This document shows, piece by piece, positions 35,971-44,625 of a stretch of 64,000 bases of DNA. The notes under the pieces were generated by a model. That model saw only the letters and a program-made list of their open reading frames with translations. It was not told the DNA's origin and did no database searches. The position numbers were made by a program, and so were the translations under genes. Source of the stretch: Shewanella electrodiphila (GTDB taxonomy: Bacteria > Pseudomonadota > Gammaproteobacteria > Enterobacterales > Shewanellaceae); the NCBI RefSeq assembly GCF_023283985.1, contig NZ_JAKIKU010000001.1, positions 248,001 through 312,000 on the forward strand. The letters run 5' to 3'. Position 1 is the first letter of the stretch. Every line of letters starts with the position of its first letter.

Positions 35971-36485
35971 CCGAGCAAAAATCGGCACGATTTTCTGCAA
36001 TAAAAAGGCATGTGCAACATGCTTTCAAAATGCGGATGTGAGTTATTACGAAGTAATGGCGAGAAGCAGCACGCGCATGTACAGCTGGTCTGTACTAACC
36101 GAATTTTAGTTTTGCCTCAGCAAAATTTAGCTTCATATTTGGTACAAATTGAAGGCTAAACCTGTGTGGTTTTCGCCAGAAAATCATAGCGATGAAAGAG
36201 GGAAATGAGGTGGAACACATCCCCTCGTCATAAGCGGTGAAAATGCGGTTAGTACAGAGCGTAGCGAAATACATGCGCGTTTGATGCTGTGAAGTGCTAG
36301 AGCGTAGCTCGTAAACTTGCGCCGATGACGAGTCATCAGAGCAGGTGGGCGCTTCAGAGCATATGAGGGATTAACGAAGTTAAACACTCATCAGCCAAAG
36401 GCTGGCTTGGTAGCGATGTTCATCGCTATTTTCATCCCGACAGGGATAACTCGCTTTAACGGCATGAAAATCTGTACCTTACAGA
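35971..36485. repeat. dense array of short perfect hairpins
   Basis: At least 13 small palindromes occur in about 515 bases, for example AATCG-GCA-CGATT (35980), GCATGT-GCA-ACATGC (36008), ATTAC-GAA-GTAAT (36045), GTACAG-CTGGT-CTGTAC (36079), TTTTGC-CTCA-GCAAAA (36110), TCAT-AGCG-ATGA (36184), GAGC-GTA-GCTC (36300), GATGAC-GA-GTCATC (36324), TTAAC-GAA-GTTAA (36371), CAGCC-AAA-GGCTG (36392), TAGCGAT-GTTC-ATCGCTA (36411), ATCCC-GACA-GGGAT (36434) and TCTGTA-CCT-TACAGA (36471). No convincing gene lies in 35760-36557. The array ends about 70 bases before the replication-relaxation-like gene. Confidence 0.8.
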
Positions 36486-36557
36486 TAAAAAATGACACTT
36501 CGTACTCAGTGAAACTAGTTATGAATACCTAAAAATCAAAGCATAAAAAATATCAAT

Positions 36558-37454
36558 ATGAACGTGTATCAACAACTACAACAAACCATCAATACTGCCG
36601 TGTTCTCATCAGGGAAACTGGCTGAAAAGTATCAACCTTATTTGTTCATGCCCATGAAATATATACCAGGGGAAAATAATAATCAGACGGGTAAAGCCAG
36701 GCGGGAGTTAACCATTAAAATGGTGGCTCGATTTGGTGTCACCTCGCCAACCCTCATCGCGGTGATATATGGTATTCCCAAGCGGCAAGCACTCGAACAC
36801 CTCAATAAGCTTGTAAAAGAAAAGTTGCTCAGCTTAGTGATAACACATCGGTCTGTTGATGACCGTGTGTATGTACTGGACTACGCGGGCGCAAAATATG
36901 CAGAAGAGTTATTATCCATCGCAGTCTACTTTCGCACCAACGATAAGCCCTCATTACGGGTTAATCAGAACACCATCATGCATGATTTAATGATGCAATA
37001 TATCCAATTACGGGGCATTCACAATAAGGCCAAAACAGGTGAGGATAATCCGTACTGGATTTCATTAGTCACAGAGCCTGAATTTAAGCGACTCTTTAAA
37101 TCAAATGACGTAAGAAACGTAGATGGAATTGTCATAGAGCCAACGGGTAGCCTTGTTGCAATTGAACTAGAACATTCCTTTAAAACCAAAGCTGCACGAC
37201 AGACCATTTTATTAAAATGGCTTTACGGCCTCAATAATGGCTATTACGACAAGGTCATGTTGTTCTCTCAATCCTTGCAGGTATTTAGTGATATTAAGCG
37301 ACTGCATAATCAGCTATTCGAAGAGATGGTGACTCGAGTAGATAAAAAGACTCGTAAAGCACTTTTAGCATCACAAGACGTCGCGCTATTACAAAGCAAA
37401 ATCATATATCGAACCGTATTATGCAGTGAATTAGAAAATGTTTTTTATCAATAG
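36558..37454 (+). CDS. replication-relaxation / MobC-like protein
   Basis: 298 residues. The N-terminal half is a winged helix-turn-helix (RRELTIKMVARFGVTSPTLIAVIYGIPKRQALEHLNKLVKEKLLSLV). The second half, VNQNTIMHDLMMQYIQLRG, DGIVIEPTGSLVAIELEHSFKTKAARQTILLKW and YDKVMLFSQ, looks like a restriction-endonuclease-like fold with an acidic/Lys centre (VAIELEHS). This arrangement resembles replication-relaxation and MobC-type proteins of mobilisable elements. It probably acts on the adjacent hairpin array, but that is inference. A terminator follows. Confidence 0.6.
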   Translation: MNVYQQLQQTINTAVFSSGKLAEKYQPYLFMPMKYIPGENNNQTGKARRELTIKMVARFGVTSPTLIAVIYGIPKRQALEHLNKLVKEKLLSLVITHRSVDDRVYVLDYAGAKYAEELLSIAVYFRTNDKPSLRVNQNTIMHDLMMQYIQLRGIHNKAKTGEDNPYWISLVTEPEFKRLFKSNDVRNVDGIVIEPTGSLVAIELEHSFKTKAARQTILLKWLYGLNNGYYDKVMLFSQSLQVFSDIKRLHNQLFEEMVTRVDKKTRKALLASQDVALLQSKIIYRTVLCSELENVFYQ

Positions 37455-37477
37455 ATTTTAACCGGCACAAAAACGAG

Positions 37478-37500
37478 AAAGACACCCCAAGGGTGTCTTT
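37478..37500 (+). terminator. rho-independent terminator
   Basis: Stem AAAGACACCC (37478-37487), loop CAA, GGGTGTCTTT (37491-37500), 23 bases past the replication-relaxation-like stop. Confidence 0.8.
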
Positions 37501-37877
37501 CAAGGCAAAGCCATTCAGGCATTACAGAAGAGTGAGGTATTCAACACAATGGAAGAATCACCAGAGATTAATTTTATCCATAAAAAGAACTCCGTTTCAC
37601 TGCGCCGAGGCATCCATGTTTCCCTCCGCAATAATAAGTAAGCCTGAAGCTGGAGAAATTAAGCTAGTTAAATAGAATGAGAGTAAAAAACTTCAACTAA
37701 TCACCTGATGACAAGTAATAGATTATAGAAAAAAGTACACACAACAGGCCAATAGTGGCCCAAATTAAACCTAGATCAATATGCTCCATGCGACCTCTTA
37801 ACAATCCTTGTTAATCGTCTTAAAAGTATAGTCTGGAATGGTGATTAAGGTACATTGTGAGAACAGTAACTCGTTTG

Positions 37878-37990
37878 TGCCCCAAAACAAGCTAGTGCAG
37901 GATTGAGCTAATTTCAAGACTCGCGATTAGACTTACTTTTCCTTATGTCTAGAGCTCTGACTATGTGGCCAAATTTGCTGATCCACTACA
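37878..37990. repeat. 113-bp direct repeat, left copy
   Basis: About 80 percent identical by eye to 38584-38697. The best-kept cores are CAAGCTAG-GCAGGA, GACTTACTTTTC-TTATG and CTGACTATGTGGCCAAATTT. The two copies flank the lipoprotein gene. The stretch 37501-37877 shows no gene. Confidence 0.8.
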
Positions 37991-38082
37991 TTGTGCCTAT
38001 ATAACATTGTTTTAAGTCAATTACTTAGGTTTTTAGATAGTTTAGTATTTACGCTCCAAATAACAATTATAAGAGTATGGTT

Positions 38083-38544
38083 GTGAAAATATTAAAATTT
38101 GTATTGCTGTTAAGTGTAATAGCTACTATGACGGGCTGCGCTACGAGACTTGAAGCAACTGTTGCCCCTGGTCAATCATTGACCGAATTAGGTAATGTAT
38201 ATGTACAACATTTTTCCCCTGATAAGAGAAACTTGAATTACATTATTGCGGATAAGCTAACTTTGCTAGGTTATCCAGCCACTCCTTTGGATGGTACTGA
38301 AGTTCCAAATGACGCTAATATTGTTATCACTTATGTTGATAATTGGCAGTGGGATATTACGAATTACTTGATCAAGATAAAGATAGATTTTAGAAAAGCT
38401 GAAAATAAGCAATTGCTAATTACTGGTGAGTCTTTCCGAACTTCTTTAGCTAGGAAAGATCCAGATTTCATGATCCAAGAAGCGTTAGAAAAAATTTTTC
38501 AGGAAGCAGGCTTAAAATACAACCATATTGCCGAAAAGCAGTAA
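38083..38544 (+). CDS. putative lipoprotein of unknown function
   Basis: About 153 residues. The signal LKFVLLLSVIATMTGC has a clear lipobox. The mature domain (VYVQHFSPDKRNLNYIIADKLTLLGYPATPLD, then NIVITYVDNWQWDITNYLIKIKIDF) resembles small YajG/LptE-like or DUF4136-like outer-membrane lipoproteins but is not assigned. GTG at 38083 has AAGAG seven bases upstream; the ATG at 38077 is too close to that site. It is a single gene between two 113-bp direct repeats. Confidence 0.65.
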   Translation: MKILKFVLLLSVIATMTGCATRLEATVAPGQSLTELGNVYVQHFSPDKRNLNYIIADKLTLLGYPATPLDGTEVPNDANIVITYVDNWQWDITNYLIKIKIDFRKAENKQLLITGESFRTSLARKDPDFMIQEALEKIFQEAGLKYNHIAEKQ

Positions 38545-38583
38545 TATCAAACAGTCTAGAATTGCTTGGGGCTAAATGATTGA

Positions 38584-38697
38584 TGCCCCATAACAAGCTA
38601 GAGCAGGAATGAGGCTATATTAAAGGTTCGTAATTTGACTTACTTTTCTTTATGCCTAGAGTTCTGACTATGTGGCCAAATTTACTAATCCACAACA
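38584..38697. repeat. 113-bp direct repeat, right copy
   Basis: The partner of 37878-37990, in the same orientation. The repeat-gene-repeat arrangement is cassette-like, but no integron attC core (GTTRRRY/RYYYAAC) is found. Confidence 0.8.
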
Positions 38698-38763
38698 CAT
38701 ATACTTATGAAAATACACGGCCATTAAAAGAGAGTATCAGTAGATACTCTCTTCAGATTGATC

Positions 38764-39321
38764 TTACCTCTCTGAAGGGTGAGTCCAGTCAAAAGCCTTT
38801 AATGGGCCATCAACTGGTGTATGAGATAATGCATTGGTGAAATTTGAAATAAGTTTGCAAGCTAGGCCTGTCAACACTTCAAGCGCATGCCGCTCTGTGT
38901 ATCCTACCGTTAGAAAGTTCTGCAACTTTTCATCACCTATATGACCACGATTATCTAGTAGCTCTTTAGTAAAGACATGCAACGCTTGTAGTTTGACATC
39001 AGGTAACTCATTTCCTTCCCGTAGTGCTTCAATAATGCTTTCTGGCATATTAGCTGATTTCATGATCCACGTATGACCAGGAACGCAATAGTGACAGTTG
39101 TTTTCAAAGTTTGATGTCATCAGAACCACTTGAGCTTCGAGTGGACTGAATAGTGTACTTTGCGTGAATAACTCATAAGTCTTCAAATAAGCTTGATAAG
39201 TTGCAGGAGCATCTGCTAGCACTTTATGTAAATTTGGAATTAAACCAAGTGATTTTTTAGATTGCTCCATCATTTGCTTTGATGCTTCTGGTGCTGTTTC
39301 AATATTGTGGTAGTTAAACAT
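38764..39321 (-). CDS. AhpD-like / carboxymuconolactone-decarboxylase family protein
   Basis: 185 residues, helical, with the AhpD-type redox pair in NNCHYCVPGHTWI (CxxC followed by His two positions later) near residue 75. The downstream GYTERHALEVLTGLACKLISNFTNALSHTP helix is also typical. Family members reduce peroxiredoxin partners or act on peroxides. It is co-transcribed with the membrane redoxin gene, 18 bases upstream, giving an AhpC-like/AhpD-like pair controlled by the divergent TetR. Confidence 0.85.
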   Translation of the reverse strand: MFNYHNIETAPEASKQMMEQSKKSLGLIPNLHKVLADAPATYQAYLKTYELFTQSTLFSPLEAQVVLMTSNFENNCHYCVPGHTWIMKSANMPESIIEALREGNELPDVKLQALHVFTKELLDNRGHIGDEKLQNFLTVGYTERHALEVLTGLACKLISNFTNALSHTPVDGPLKAFDWTHPSER

Positions 39322-39339
39322 AATAATTCTCTCGGTTTA

Positions 39340-40158
39340 TTATTTATTAATGGTGAAAACGTTGCGTAAGGCTTGAGTTAATCGTTCTTCGCTTGCTCTT
39401 AGTCGATAGTCTTCAGATTGATCTATCCATTGGATGACACCATGTTCATCAATTAAGATCGATGTTGGGATAGACATTGATTTGTATTCAAATGAAGTAG
39501 GAAATGGCAGCCCTAATACTGTTTTTGTTTTAGACGAGTCAGCCCCTAAAGCCTTGTGGTGTTCAACGCCGTATTGTTTAACTACTTTGAGTTCTGGGTC
39601 TGACAAAAGAAGAAGATCTAAACTATCTCGTTCGATGTGCATTTTTGCTTGTTCTGCCGTATCTCCCGACAACGCAACGACCTTAACTCCATATCGATCC
39701 AGAGTCGGTTTCATATCGTTAAACATTTTTAATTCAGCACTACAGTATGGACACCAAGCACCTCGGTAAAACTTAAGTAGAACACGTTGATTTTTTAGGT
39801 CATCAGTCGAATAAATCTCGTTGTCATATGTGGTTGATTCGAATTGTGGGAACTTATCTCCAATTGCAACCTCAATATCACCTAGAGGAGTATCTTTTTG
39901 ACTGAATACCCAAATGAATTTACCACCAAGAAATATGGAAAAGCTGGACATTAAGACAACGAAAACAAAGCTCCAATGCATATTTATAATCCCACTGATA
40001 ATTGCACCTAGCCCCAAAAGGACACCTGCGGCAAGTGCTAGCATAAGGATGATAGGATTTTTGGGCGGCTTGTTCTTTTTTACTTTTAGAAAGTAATGCA
40101 AACTTCCAATCACCGTTGTGGAAAATCCAAGTAGTGATAGTGCTATAGCTGAATACAT
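39340..40158 (-). CDS. membrane-anchored AhpC/TSA-type redoxin
   Basis: 272 residues with the ATG at 40158, preceded by GAGGAAC. Longer starts up to 40320 would run through the operator. Three membrane helices (about 1-20, 35-60, 62-85) lead to a thioredoxin-fold domain with FYRGAWCPYCSAELKMF (CxxC), VVALSGDTAEQAKMHIERD and a cis-Pro strand IPTSILIDEHGVIQWID. It probably reduces peroxides or oxidised thiols at the membrane. It forms an operon with the AhpD-like gene and is divergent from the TetR regulator. Confidence 0.82.
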   Translation of the reverse strand: MYSAIALSLLGFSTTVIGSLHYFLKVKKNKPPKNPIILMLALAAGVLLGLGAIISGIINMHWSFVFVVLMSSFSIFLGGKFIWVFSQKDTPLGDIEVAIGDKFPQFESTTYDNEIYSTDDLKNQRVLLKFYRGAWCPYCSAELKMFNDMKPTLDRYGVKVVALSGDTAEQAKMHIERDSLDLLLLSDPELKVVKQYGVEHHKALGADSSKTKTVLGLPFPTSFEYKSMSIPTSILIDEHGVIQWIDQSEDYRLRASEERLTQALRNVFTINK

Positions 40159-40183
40159 CGTTTGTTCCTCATTGTTTTGCTTA

Positions 40184-40230
40184 ATTGTACTAGTTAGTAC
40201 ATTTGCAATTAATGTACTAACTAGTACAAT
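40184..40230. promoter_or_regulatory. double palindromic TetR operator
   Basis: A perfect 20-bp inverted repeat (40184-40203 and 40211-40230) with a 7-bp spacer, TGCAATT. Each arm itself contains the palindromic core TGTACT-AGTT-AGTACA or its complement, so there are two adjacent operators. The site lies between the redoxin and TetR start codons and can repress both. Confidence 0.85.
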
Positions 40231-40267
40231 AGGTGTCAATAAGAATTTTATGTAGTTGTATAGATAA

Positions 40268-40861
40268 ATGGCAAAGAAAAGACAGTTTGACGAGATAGAA
40301 GTGCTTGGAGTTATGGCCAAATATTTTTGGCAGCATGGTTATGCGTCGACTAAGGTGGATCAATTATCGACCGTTACAGGATTAACGAAAACCAGTATTT
40401 ACAACGCGTTTGGCAACAAAGAAACCGTGTTTAAATGTATAGTAGATTTCTATGTTGAGCATCACATGTCTGTGGTACTCAAGAAACTCGACTCAAATAA
40501 ATCAATATCAGAGAATCTTCAATATTTATTTGATAGTGAGTTCTTAAATCCAGAGAATGATCTACTCACTTACGGCTGCTTAATTACAAACAGTATTGTT
40601 GAATTAAAATCAAACGAACCAGCCCTCTATGAGTATGTTATTAAGAAGTTTGAACAAGGTCGTATTGCAACACTGGCATTTTTTACTCAATATGAGAAAA
40701 CAGAACGACTTATTGATGGTATAGATGCAGAGCATTTGACCGACTATTTCCTTACGTTTCGTCAAGGACTAAAAGTTCAATCAAGAGGGCAAAGACCACA
40801 TGAATCTCTCGCTCGATCTATACATGCATTCATGCTTGTATTGAGTACATTTGAAAAATAG
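40268..40861 (+). CDS. TetR family transcriptional regulator
   Basis: 197 residues. The N-terminal helix-turn-helix is seen in VLGVMAKYFWQHGYASTKVDQLSTVTGLTKTSIYNAFGNKETVF. The C-terminal ligand domain (YFLTFRQGLKVQSRGQRPHESLARSIHAFMLVLS) resembles the AcrR/NemR type seen with redox genes. It probably represses itself and the redoxin/AhpD-like operon through the palindromes at 40184-40230, with release by oxidants or electrophiles. The inducer is unknown. Confidence 0.88.
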   Translation: MAKKRQFDEIEVLGVMAKYFWQHGYASTKVDQLSTVTGLTKTSIYNAFGNKETVFKCIVDFYVEHHMSVVLKKLDSNKSISENLQYLFDSEFLNPENDLLTYGCLITNSIVELKSNEPALYEYVIKKFEQGRIATLAFFTQYEKTERLIDGIDAEHLTDYFLTFRQGLKVQSRGQRPHESLARSIHAFMLVLSTFEK

Positions 40862-41026
40862 ATTATGCGTAGACTATTCTCGAGCTTTAGCTTTGTTGTC
40901 GAGTTTTAGATGTCTAATGATTATGAGTGCAGCACCGTAGCAACACGATTCTAGTTGAGCCAATTAGTTAATCGAGCAGGTAGACTGCTTTATCCTTATC
41001 GCAATACTATTGAATGGTGCCTTTAA

Positions 41027-41848
41027 ATGAAAACAATAAAATATAATGGACGTATTGTTTTTCAAAAACAAGATATACCCAGTTTCAAACGTATGCCGCG
41101 CGTATTTGTAGACAGTGAAGCATGTTTTGCGTTTGTCACAAATGGCGATTTTAACATCAGGGAACAGACAGAATCTGCTTCATTGAACAAAAACTGCGGA
41201 ATACTGGCAAAATGCACCAACTACTTTTATGAAAACACTAGCTATCATAATGATGAAGGTGCAGGTGAAGCGATTGGTATCCTTCTCTATCCTGAAATAT
41301 TTCAGTCACTGTTTAACTTTGATATTAGCCAGTCAAAATACAGGGTCGATTATAATATTTTACAGGTTGAAGTGGACAAATTGCTAGAGCACTATCGTGA
41401 TAGCATCAGTATATTGCTGGATTCTCCAGAGTTGGCGGATGATTTGCTTATCGAGAGCAAACTACGTGAATTTGTCATTCTTATGGCAAAAAGAACCAGC
41501 GCACCTTCTGAACTCGATTTTCTTGCTTCTATGTTTAAACCTAACTTTGCCAAATTTGAAGATATTATCCAAAGTAATCTGTATGCGGATCTGAGTGTGG
41601 ATGAGTTAGCAGCATTGTGTCATATGAGTGTTTCTACTTTTAAACGTAAGTTTAAAGAGGTGTATTCAGAGCCCCCAATAAAATACATTACCAAATTAAA
41701 AATCAACAAAGCTAAAGTGTTACTGAAAGATAATAGCTTACGTATCTCCGACATCGTTTTTGAAACGGGTTTCGAGTCGATTTCCACGTTTAACCGTGCC
41801 TTTAAAGGACAAACAGGCCTATCCCCTTCTCAATTTCGTTTAACCTGA
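41027..41848 (+). CDS. AraC family transcriptional regulator
   Basis: 273 residues. The N-terminal half is a cupin-like sensing domain. The C-terminal double helix-turn-helix is clear: LSVDELAALCHMSVSTFKRKFKEVYSEPPIKYITKLKINKAKVLLKDNSLRISDIVFETGFESISTFNRAFKGQTGLSPSQFR. It should activate or repress the downstream SDR-EthD-DsbA-thioesterase genes, which are on the same strand about 140 bases on. The effector is unknown. Confidence 0.85.
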   Translation: MKTIKYNGRIVFQKQDIPSFKRMPRVFVDSEACFAFVTNGDFNIREQTESASLNKNCGILAKCTNYFYENTSYHNDEGAGEAIGILLYPEIFQSLFNFDISQSKYRVDYNILQVEVDKLLEHYRDSISILLDSPELADDLLIESKLREFVILMAKRTSAPSELDFLASMFKPNFAKFEDIIQSNLYADLSVDELAALCHMSVSTFKRKFKEVYSEPPIKYITKLKINKAKVLLKDNSLRISDIVFETGFESISTFNRAFKGQTGLSPSQFRLT

Positions 41849-41989
41849 CACCAACGCATTTTAACCTTTCCATTCAGGTTGGCTCGTTTGAACTAATGTG
41901 AGCAATTTTTGAACTTTTATGGAGAGCCCTGTACCTCCCAATTCCATATAGTTACCCCATCAACTAAACACAGAGAAAGGTAACGAATT

Positions 41990-42790
41990 ATGGGTATCAG
42001 CTTTAAAGAAAAATATGGTGATTGGGCACTTATCACAGGGGCAACATCAGGCATTGGCGCAGAAATGGCAAGCCAGATTGCGGCAAAAGGATTGAACGTT
42101 GTTTTGGTCGCTCGTCGAGAAAAAGAGCTTGAAGAGCAAGCTACGTTGCTTACGGAACGCTACGGAATTAAAGCAACGACCGTTTCTGCTGACTTAAGTA
42201 CGTCAGAAGGCGTCGAAAAAGTTAAGCAAATTGACAAAAGTATTGGGCTACTTGTACTAGCCGCTGGTATTGAAGTTAATGGTTCGTTTGCTAAATCATC
42301 TCTAGAGCAAGAGTTGAAGATGATACAGCTTAACGTTACCTCTGTATTGCAACTGACTCACCACTTTACACCAGCGATGATCGAAAGAAAAAGAGGCGGT
42401 ATTTTAATGGTATCAAGTCTTTCTGGTCATATGGTTTCTCCATATTTTTCAAATTATGCAGGTACCAAAGCCTATGTTCTTCAGCTAGGTGCATCTCTTC
42501 ATGGCGAACTTAAACCCAAGGGTATTGATGTAACGGTTCTTTCTCCTGGGTTAACAACTACACCGATGACTGCTGATAATGGCGTTGACTGGTCAAAACT
42601 ACCAATGGTTGCAAAAGATCCAGCAGAAGTAGCAGAAATAGCTATCAATGGTTTGGGTAGAAAAGCAGTTGTGGTTCCAGGTAAACGTAATCGAATGACC
42701 GCTATTCTTTCTGGGATCATCTCCCACCAAAAGCAGGCAATAATGGGTGAATCAATGATTGGAAAAGCAATGCCCAAGAACAAAATGTAA
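41990..42790 (+). CDS. short-chain dehydrogenase/reductase
   Basis: 266 residues. The NAD(P)-binding TGATSGIG lies near residue 18, AAGIE near residue 90, Ser in MVSSLSGH, and the Tyr-x3-Lys pair in YAGTK. Basic residues after the second strand (LVARREKELEE) favour NADPH. Its substrate is likely a small carbonyl compound. A ribosome site GAAAGG precedes the ATG. First structural gene after the AraC regulator. Confidence 0.82.
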   Translation: MGISFKEKYGDWALITGATSGIGAEMASQIAAKGLNVVLVARREKELEEQATLLTERYGIKATTVSADLSTSEGVEKVKQIDKSIGLLVLAAGIEVNGSFAKSSLEQELKMIQLNVTSVLQLTHHFTPAMIERKRGGILMVSSLSGHMVSPYFSNYAGTKAYVLQLGASLHGELKPKGIDVTVLSPGLTTTPMTADNGVDWSKLPMVAKDPAEVAEIAINGLGRKAVVVPGKRNRMTAILSGIISHQKQAIMGESMIGKAMPKNKM

Positions 42791-42835
42791 CCCCCAACAG
42801 TTTAAAACTTTAGTGAAAGAAAAAGGGAAAAAGCA

Positions 42836-43147
42836 ATGATTAAAGTATACGTAATATACCCAAATAACGATGATGTGATTTTTGATTTTGATTACTACTG
42901 CAACAAACATGTTCCTATGATAGGAGAGCTTCTGGGAGACGCACTAAAAGGGGCGACAGTAGATGCAGGGCTAACAAGTGTTGTTCCTGGTGAAGCAGCG
43001 GCATATGTGGCGATTAGTACAATTTCATTTGAATCTATAGAGTCATTTCAAACGGCATTTGGCCCAAATGCAGAGAAGATAAAAGCTGATGTACCGAACT
43101 TCACTAATACCGTTCCAACAATTCAGCTTTGTGAGCAAAAAATATAG
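42836..43147 (+). CDS. EthD family protein
   Basis: 103 residues with a ferredoxin-like EthD fold: IKVYVIYPNNDDVIFDFDYYCNKHVPMIGELL, then GAAAYVAISTISFESIESFQTAFGP. EthD proteins associate with oxidation or degradation pathways for ethers and aromatics, sometimes as ligand-binding or dehydratase-like proteins. AAAGGGAA precedes the ATG. Third gene of the AraC-linked set. Confidence 0.82.
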   Translation: MIKVYVIYPNNDDVIFDFDYYCNKHVPMIGELLGDALKGATVDAGLTSVVPGEAAAYVAISTISFESIESFQTAFGPNAEKIKADVPNFTNTVPTIQLCEQKI

Positions 43148-43266
43148 AACCGCAACTCTCTACGGTGAAAATGAGCAGGATACCGAATAATAAACAATTT
43201 GGATTCTGCTTAGTGTTATTTAATGAAATAAAATTGAAGCTAAACGATTGATAAAAAGAGTTAAAT

Positions 43267-43911
43267 ATGAATAAGAACATCAAATTGGATATAGTGTCAG
43301 ATGTGATTTGTCCTTGGTGTATTATCGGTTATAAGCGTTTAAATACCGCGATAAAAGAGCTTGGTATAGAAGATCGCATTGAGATTGAGTGGCAACCTTT
43401 TCAGTTAAATCCAGATATGCCGCTTGAAGGTGAAGACCTACGTGCCCACCTTAAAAGGAAGTACGGTACTACACTAGAAGATAGCATTCGTTTCAGAAAA
43501 GAGATGACAGAGCTTGGAGAAGACGTTGGGTTTAAATTCGACTACTTTGACGGGCTAAAAGCTGTAAATACCCTTGATGCTCATATTCTTCTGGAGCATG
43601 CAAAAAGTGTAGGCAAGCAAACCGAGCTTAAAAACCGGTTATTTGCTTCGTTTTATAGCGAGCAAAAAGATATATCCAGCAAGAGTACCCTCGAGCAAGA
43701 GTTGCAAAGTCTTGGTATTAATGTTGACGAAGCAATGCAATGCCTAGATGACGATAATATGCGAAGTCATGTCCAGTCGCTGGAACAGCAATGGAAACAA
43801 GCGGGTATATCAGGTGTTCCAACAGTTGTATTCAATCGCGAGAGCGCTATTTCTGGAGCCCAATCAGTGGATACTTATAAGCAAGTATTAACTGAATTAG
43901 CTAAAGTGTAA
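43267..43911 (+). CDS. DsbA/FrnE-family thiol oxidoreductase
   Basis: 214 residues with the opening LDIVSDVICPWCIIGYKRL, a CPWC active site, and the FrnE-type end GISGVPTVVFNRESAISGAQSVDTYKQVL. There is no signal peptide, so it is cytosolic, as for FrnE and 2-hydroxychromene-2-carboxylate isomerase relatives. The likely role is dithiol oxidation-reduction or glutathione-linked isomerisation. AAAAGAG precedes the ATG. Confidence 0.85.
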   Translation: MNKNIKLDIVSDVICPWCIIGYKRLNTAIKELGIEDRIEIEWQPFQLNPDMPLEGEDLRAHLKRKYGTTLEDSIRFRKEMTELGEDVGFKFDYFDGLKAVNTLDAHILLEHAKSVGKQTELKNRLFASFYSEQKDISSKSTLEQELQSLGINVDEAMQCLDDDNMRSHVQSLEQQWKQAGISGVPTVVFNRESAISGAQSVDTYKQVLTELAKV

Positions 43912-43976
43912 TTCCTGCATCCCTCTAAAACGGACTTTTGCAATATTTTGGCGGTCTGAAAAAGGCAGCGGTCTAT

Positions 43977-44417
43977 ATGAAACATAGAGAGCTTGAAGTC
44001 TACCTTCATCATCATATACCAGTATCAAAGTCTCTCGGTATCGGTGTGAATACTTGTAGCAGCAAAAATATCGAGATTACTGCACCATTGAGAGTGAATA
44101 CAAACCACATGAATACGGTGTTTGGCGGCAGCTTATCTGTTGTTGGTATTTTGGCAGGTTGGTCTTTAGTTTATGCCCAGTTAGAGGGTAAAAAACATCA
44201 AATTGTTATTCAAGAAAATAGCATTCGATACCTGAAGCCCGCCAACAAAGATGTAACAGCAGTATGTAAATATGACAACCTTACGGCGTGGTCTCGGTTT
44301 CATCGTGCGTTTCAACGCAAGGGAAAAGGGCGTGTTCAAATAGCCTGCAATCTATTTTGTGCGGATGAGTTGGTTGCTACTTTTGAGGGAGTATACGTCG
44401 TTTTTAATAAAGAGTAA
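43977..44417 (+). CDS. YiiD-C-like putative hotdog thioesterase
   Basis: 146 residues from the ATG at 43977; a TTG at 43938 would add 13 unsupported residues. A hotdog core is seen: HIPVSKSLGIGVNTCSSKNIEITAPL, then NHMNTVFGGSLSVVGILAGWSLVY, matching the YiiD C-terminal domain (putative acyl-CoA thioesterase). It closes the AraC-linked set. E. coli YiiD also has an acetyltransferase domain, absent here. Substrate unknown. Confidence 0.78.
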   Translation: MKHRELEVYLHHHIPVSKSLGIGVNTCSSKNIEITAPLRVNTNHMNTVFGGSLSVVGILAGWSLVYAQLEGKKHQIVIQENSIRYLKPANKDVTAVCKYDNLTAWSRFHRAFQRKGKGRVQIACNLFCADELVATFEGVYVVFNKE

Positions 44418-44439
44418 TTAGGTCAAAATGCAAAGAAAA

Positions 44440-44625
44440 CTAAAACTTACGCAACCAATCCAGTTTGTCACGCCCGAACTTTTCAATTTCTTCCCAACCT
44501 TGACTTCCTGCAATCACAACGCTAGTGGTAAGGAACAGAATATCAAAGAGTTTATTTACAACTCATCCTGATTGGCGTGTATCTTCAATGGCTACAAAGT
44601 ACTTGAATAAATTGAGCTCAGACAT
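44440..44625 (-). pseudogene. ISAs1-family transposase N-terminal fragment
   Basis: On the minus strand an ATG at 44625 opens MSELNLFKYFVAIEDTRQSG, stop, VVNKLFDILFLTTSVVIAGS, QGWEEIEKFGRDKLDWLRKF, stop. This is the N-terminal DDE_Tnp_1-associated region of ISAs1 transposases, truncated and with an in-frame stop after the first 20 residues. The gap 44418-44916 holds nothing else but a terminator hairpin. Confidence 0.8.

Noticed and set aside
35825..36109. 94-codon plus-strand reading frame
   Set aside because: It runs through the hairpin array, has no ribosome site, and its translation (many Cys, Arg and no domain) looks non-coding.
36184..36387. 67-codon minus-strand reading frame in the hairpin region
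   Set aside because: Low-quality translation caused by the palindromes; no ribosome site.
37493..37675. 60-codon plus-strand reading frame
   Set aside because: It begins inside the terminator stem and has no recognisable features.
37878..38697. Integron gene cassette
   Set aside because: The flanking repeats lack GTTRRRY/RYYYAAC cores and no integron integrase is present.
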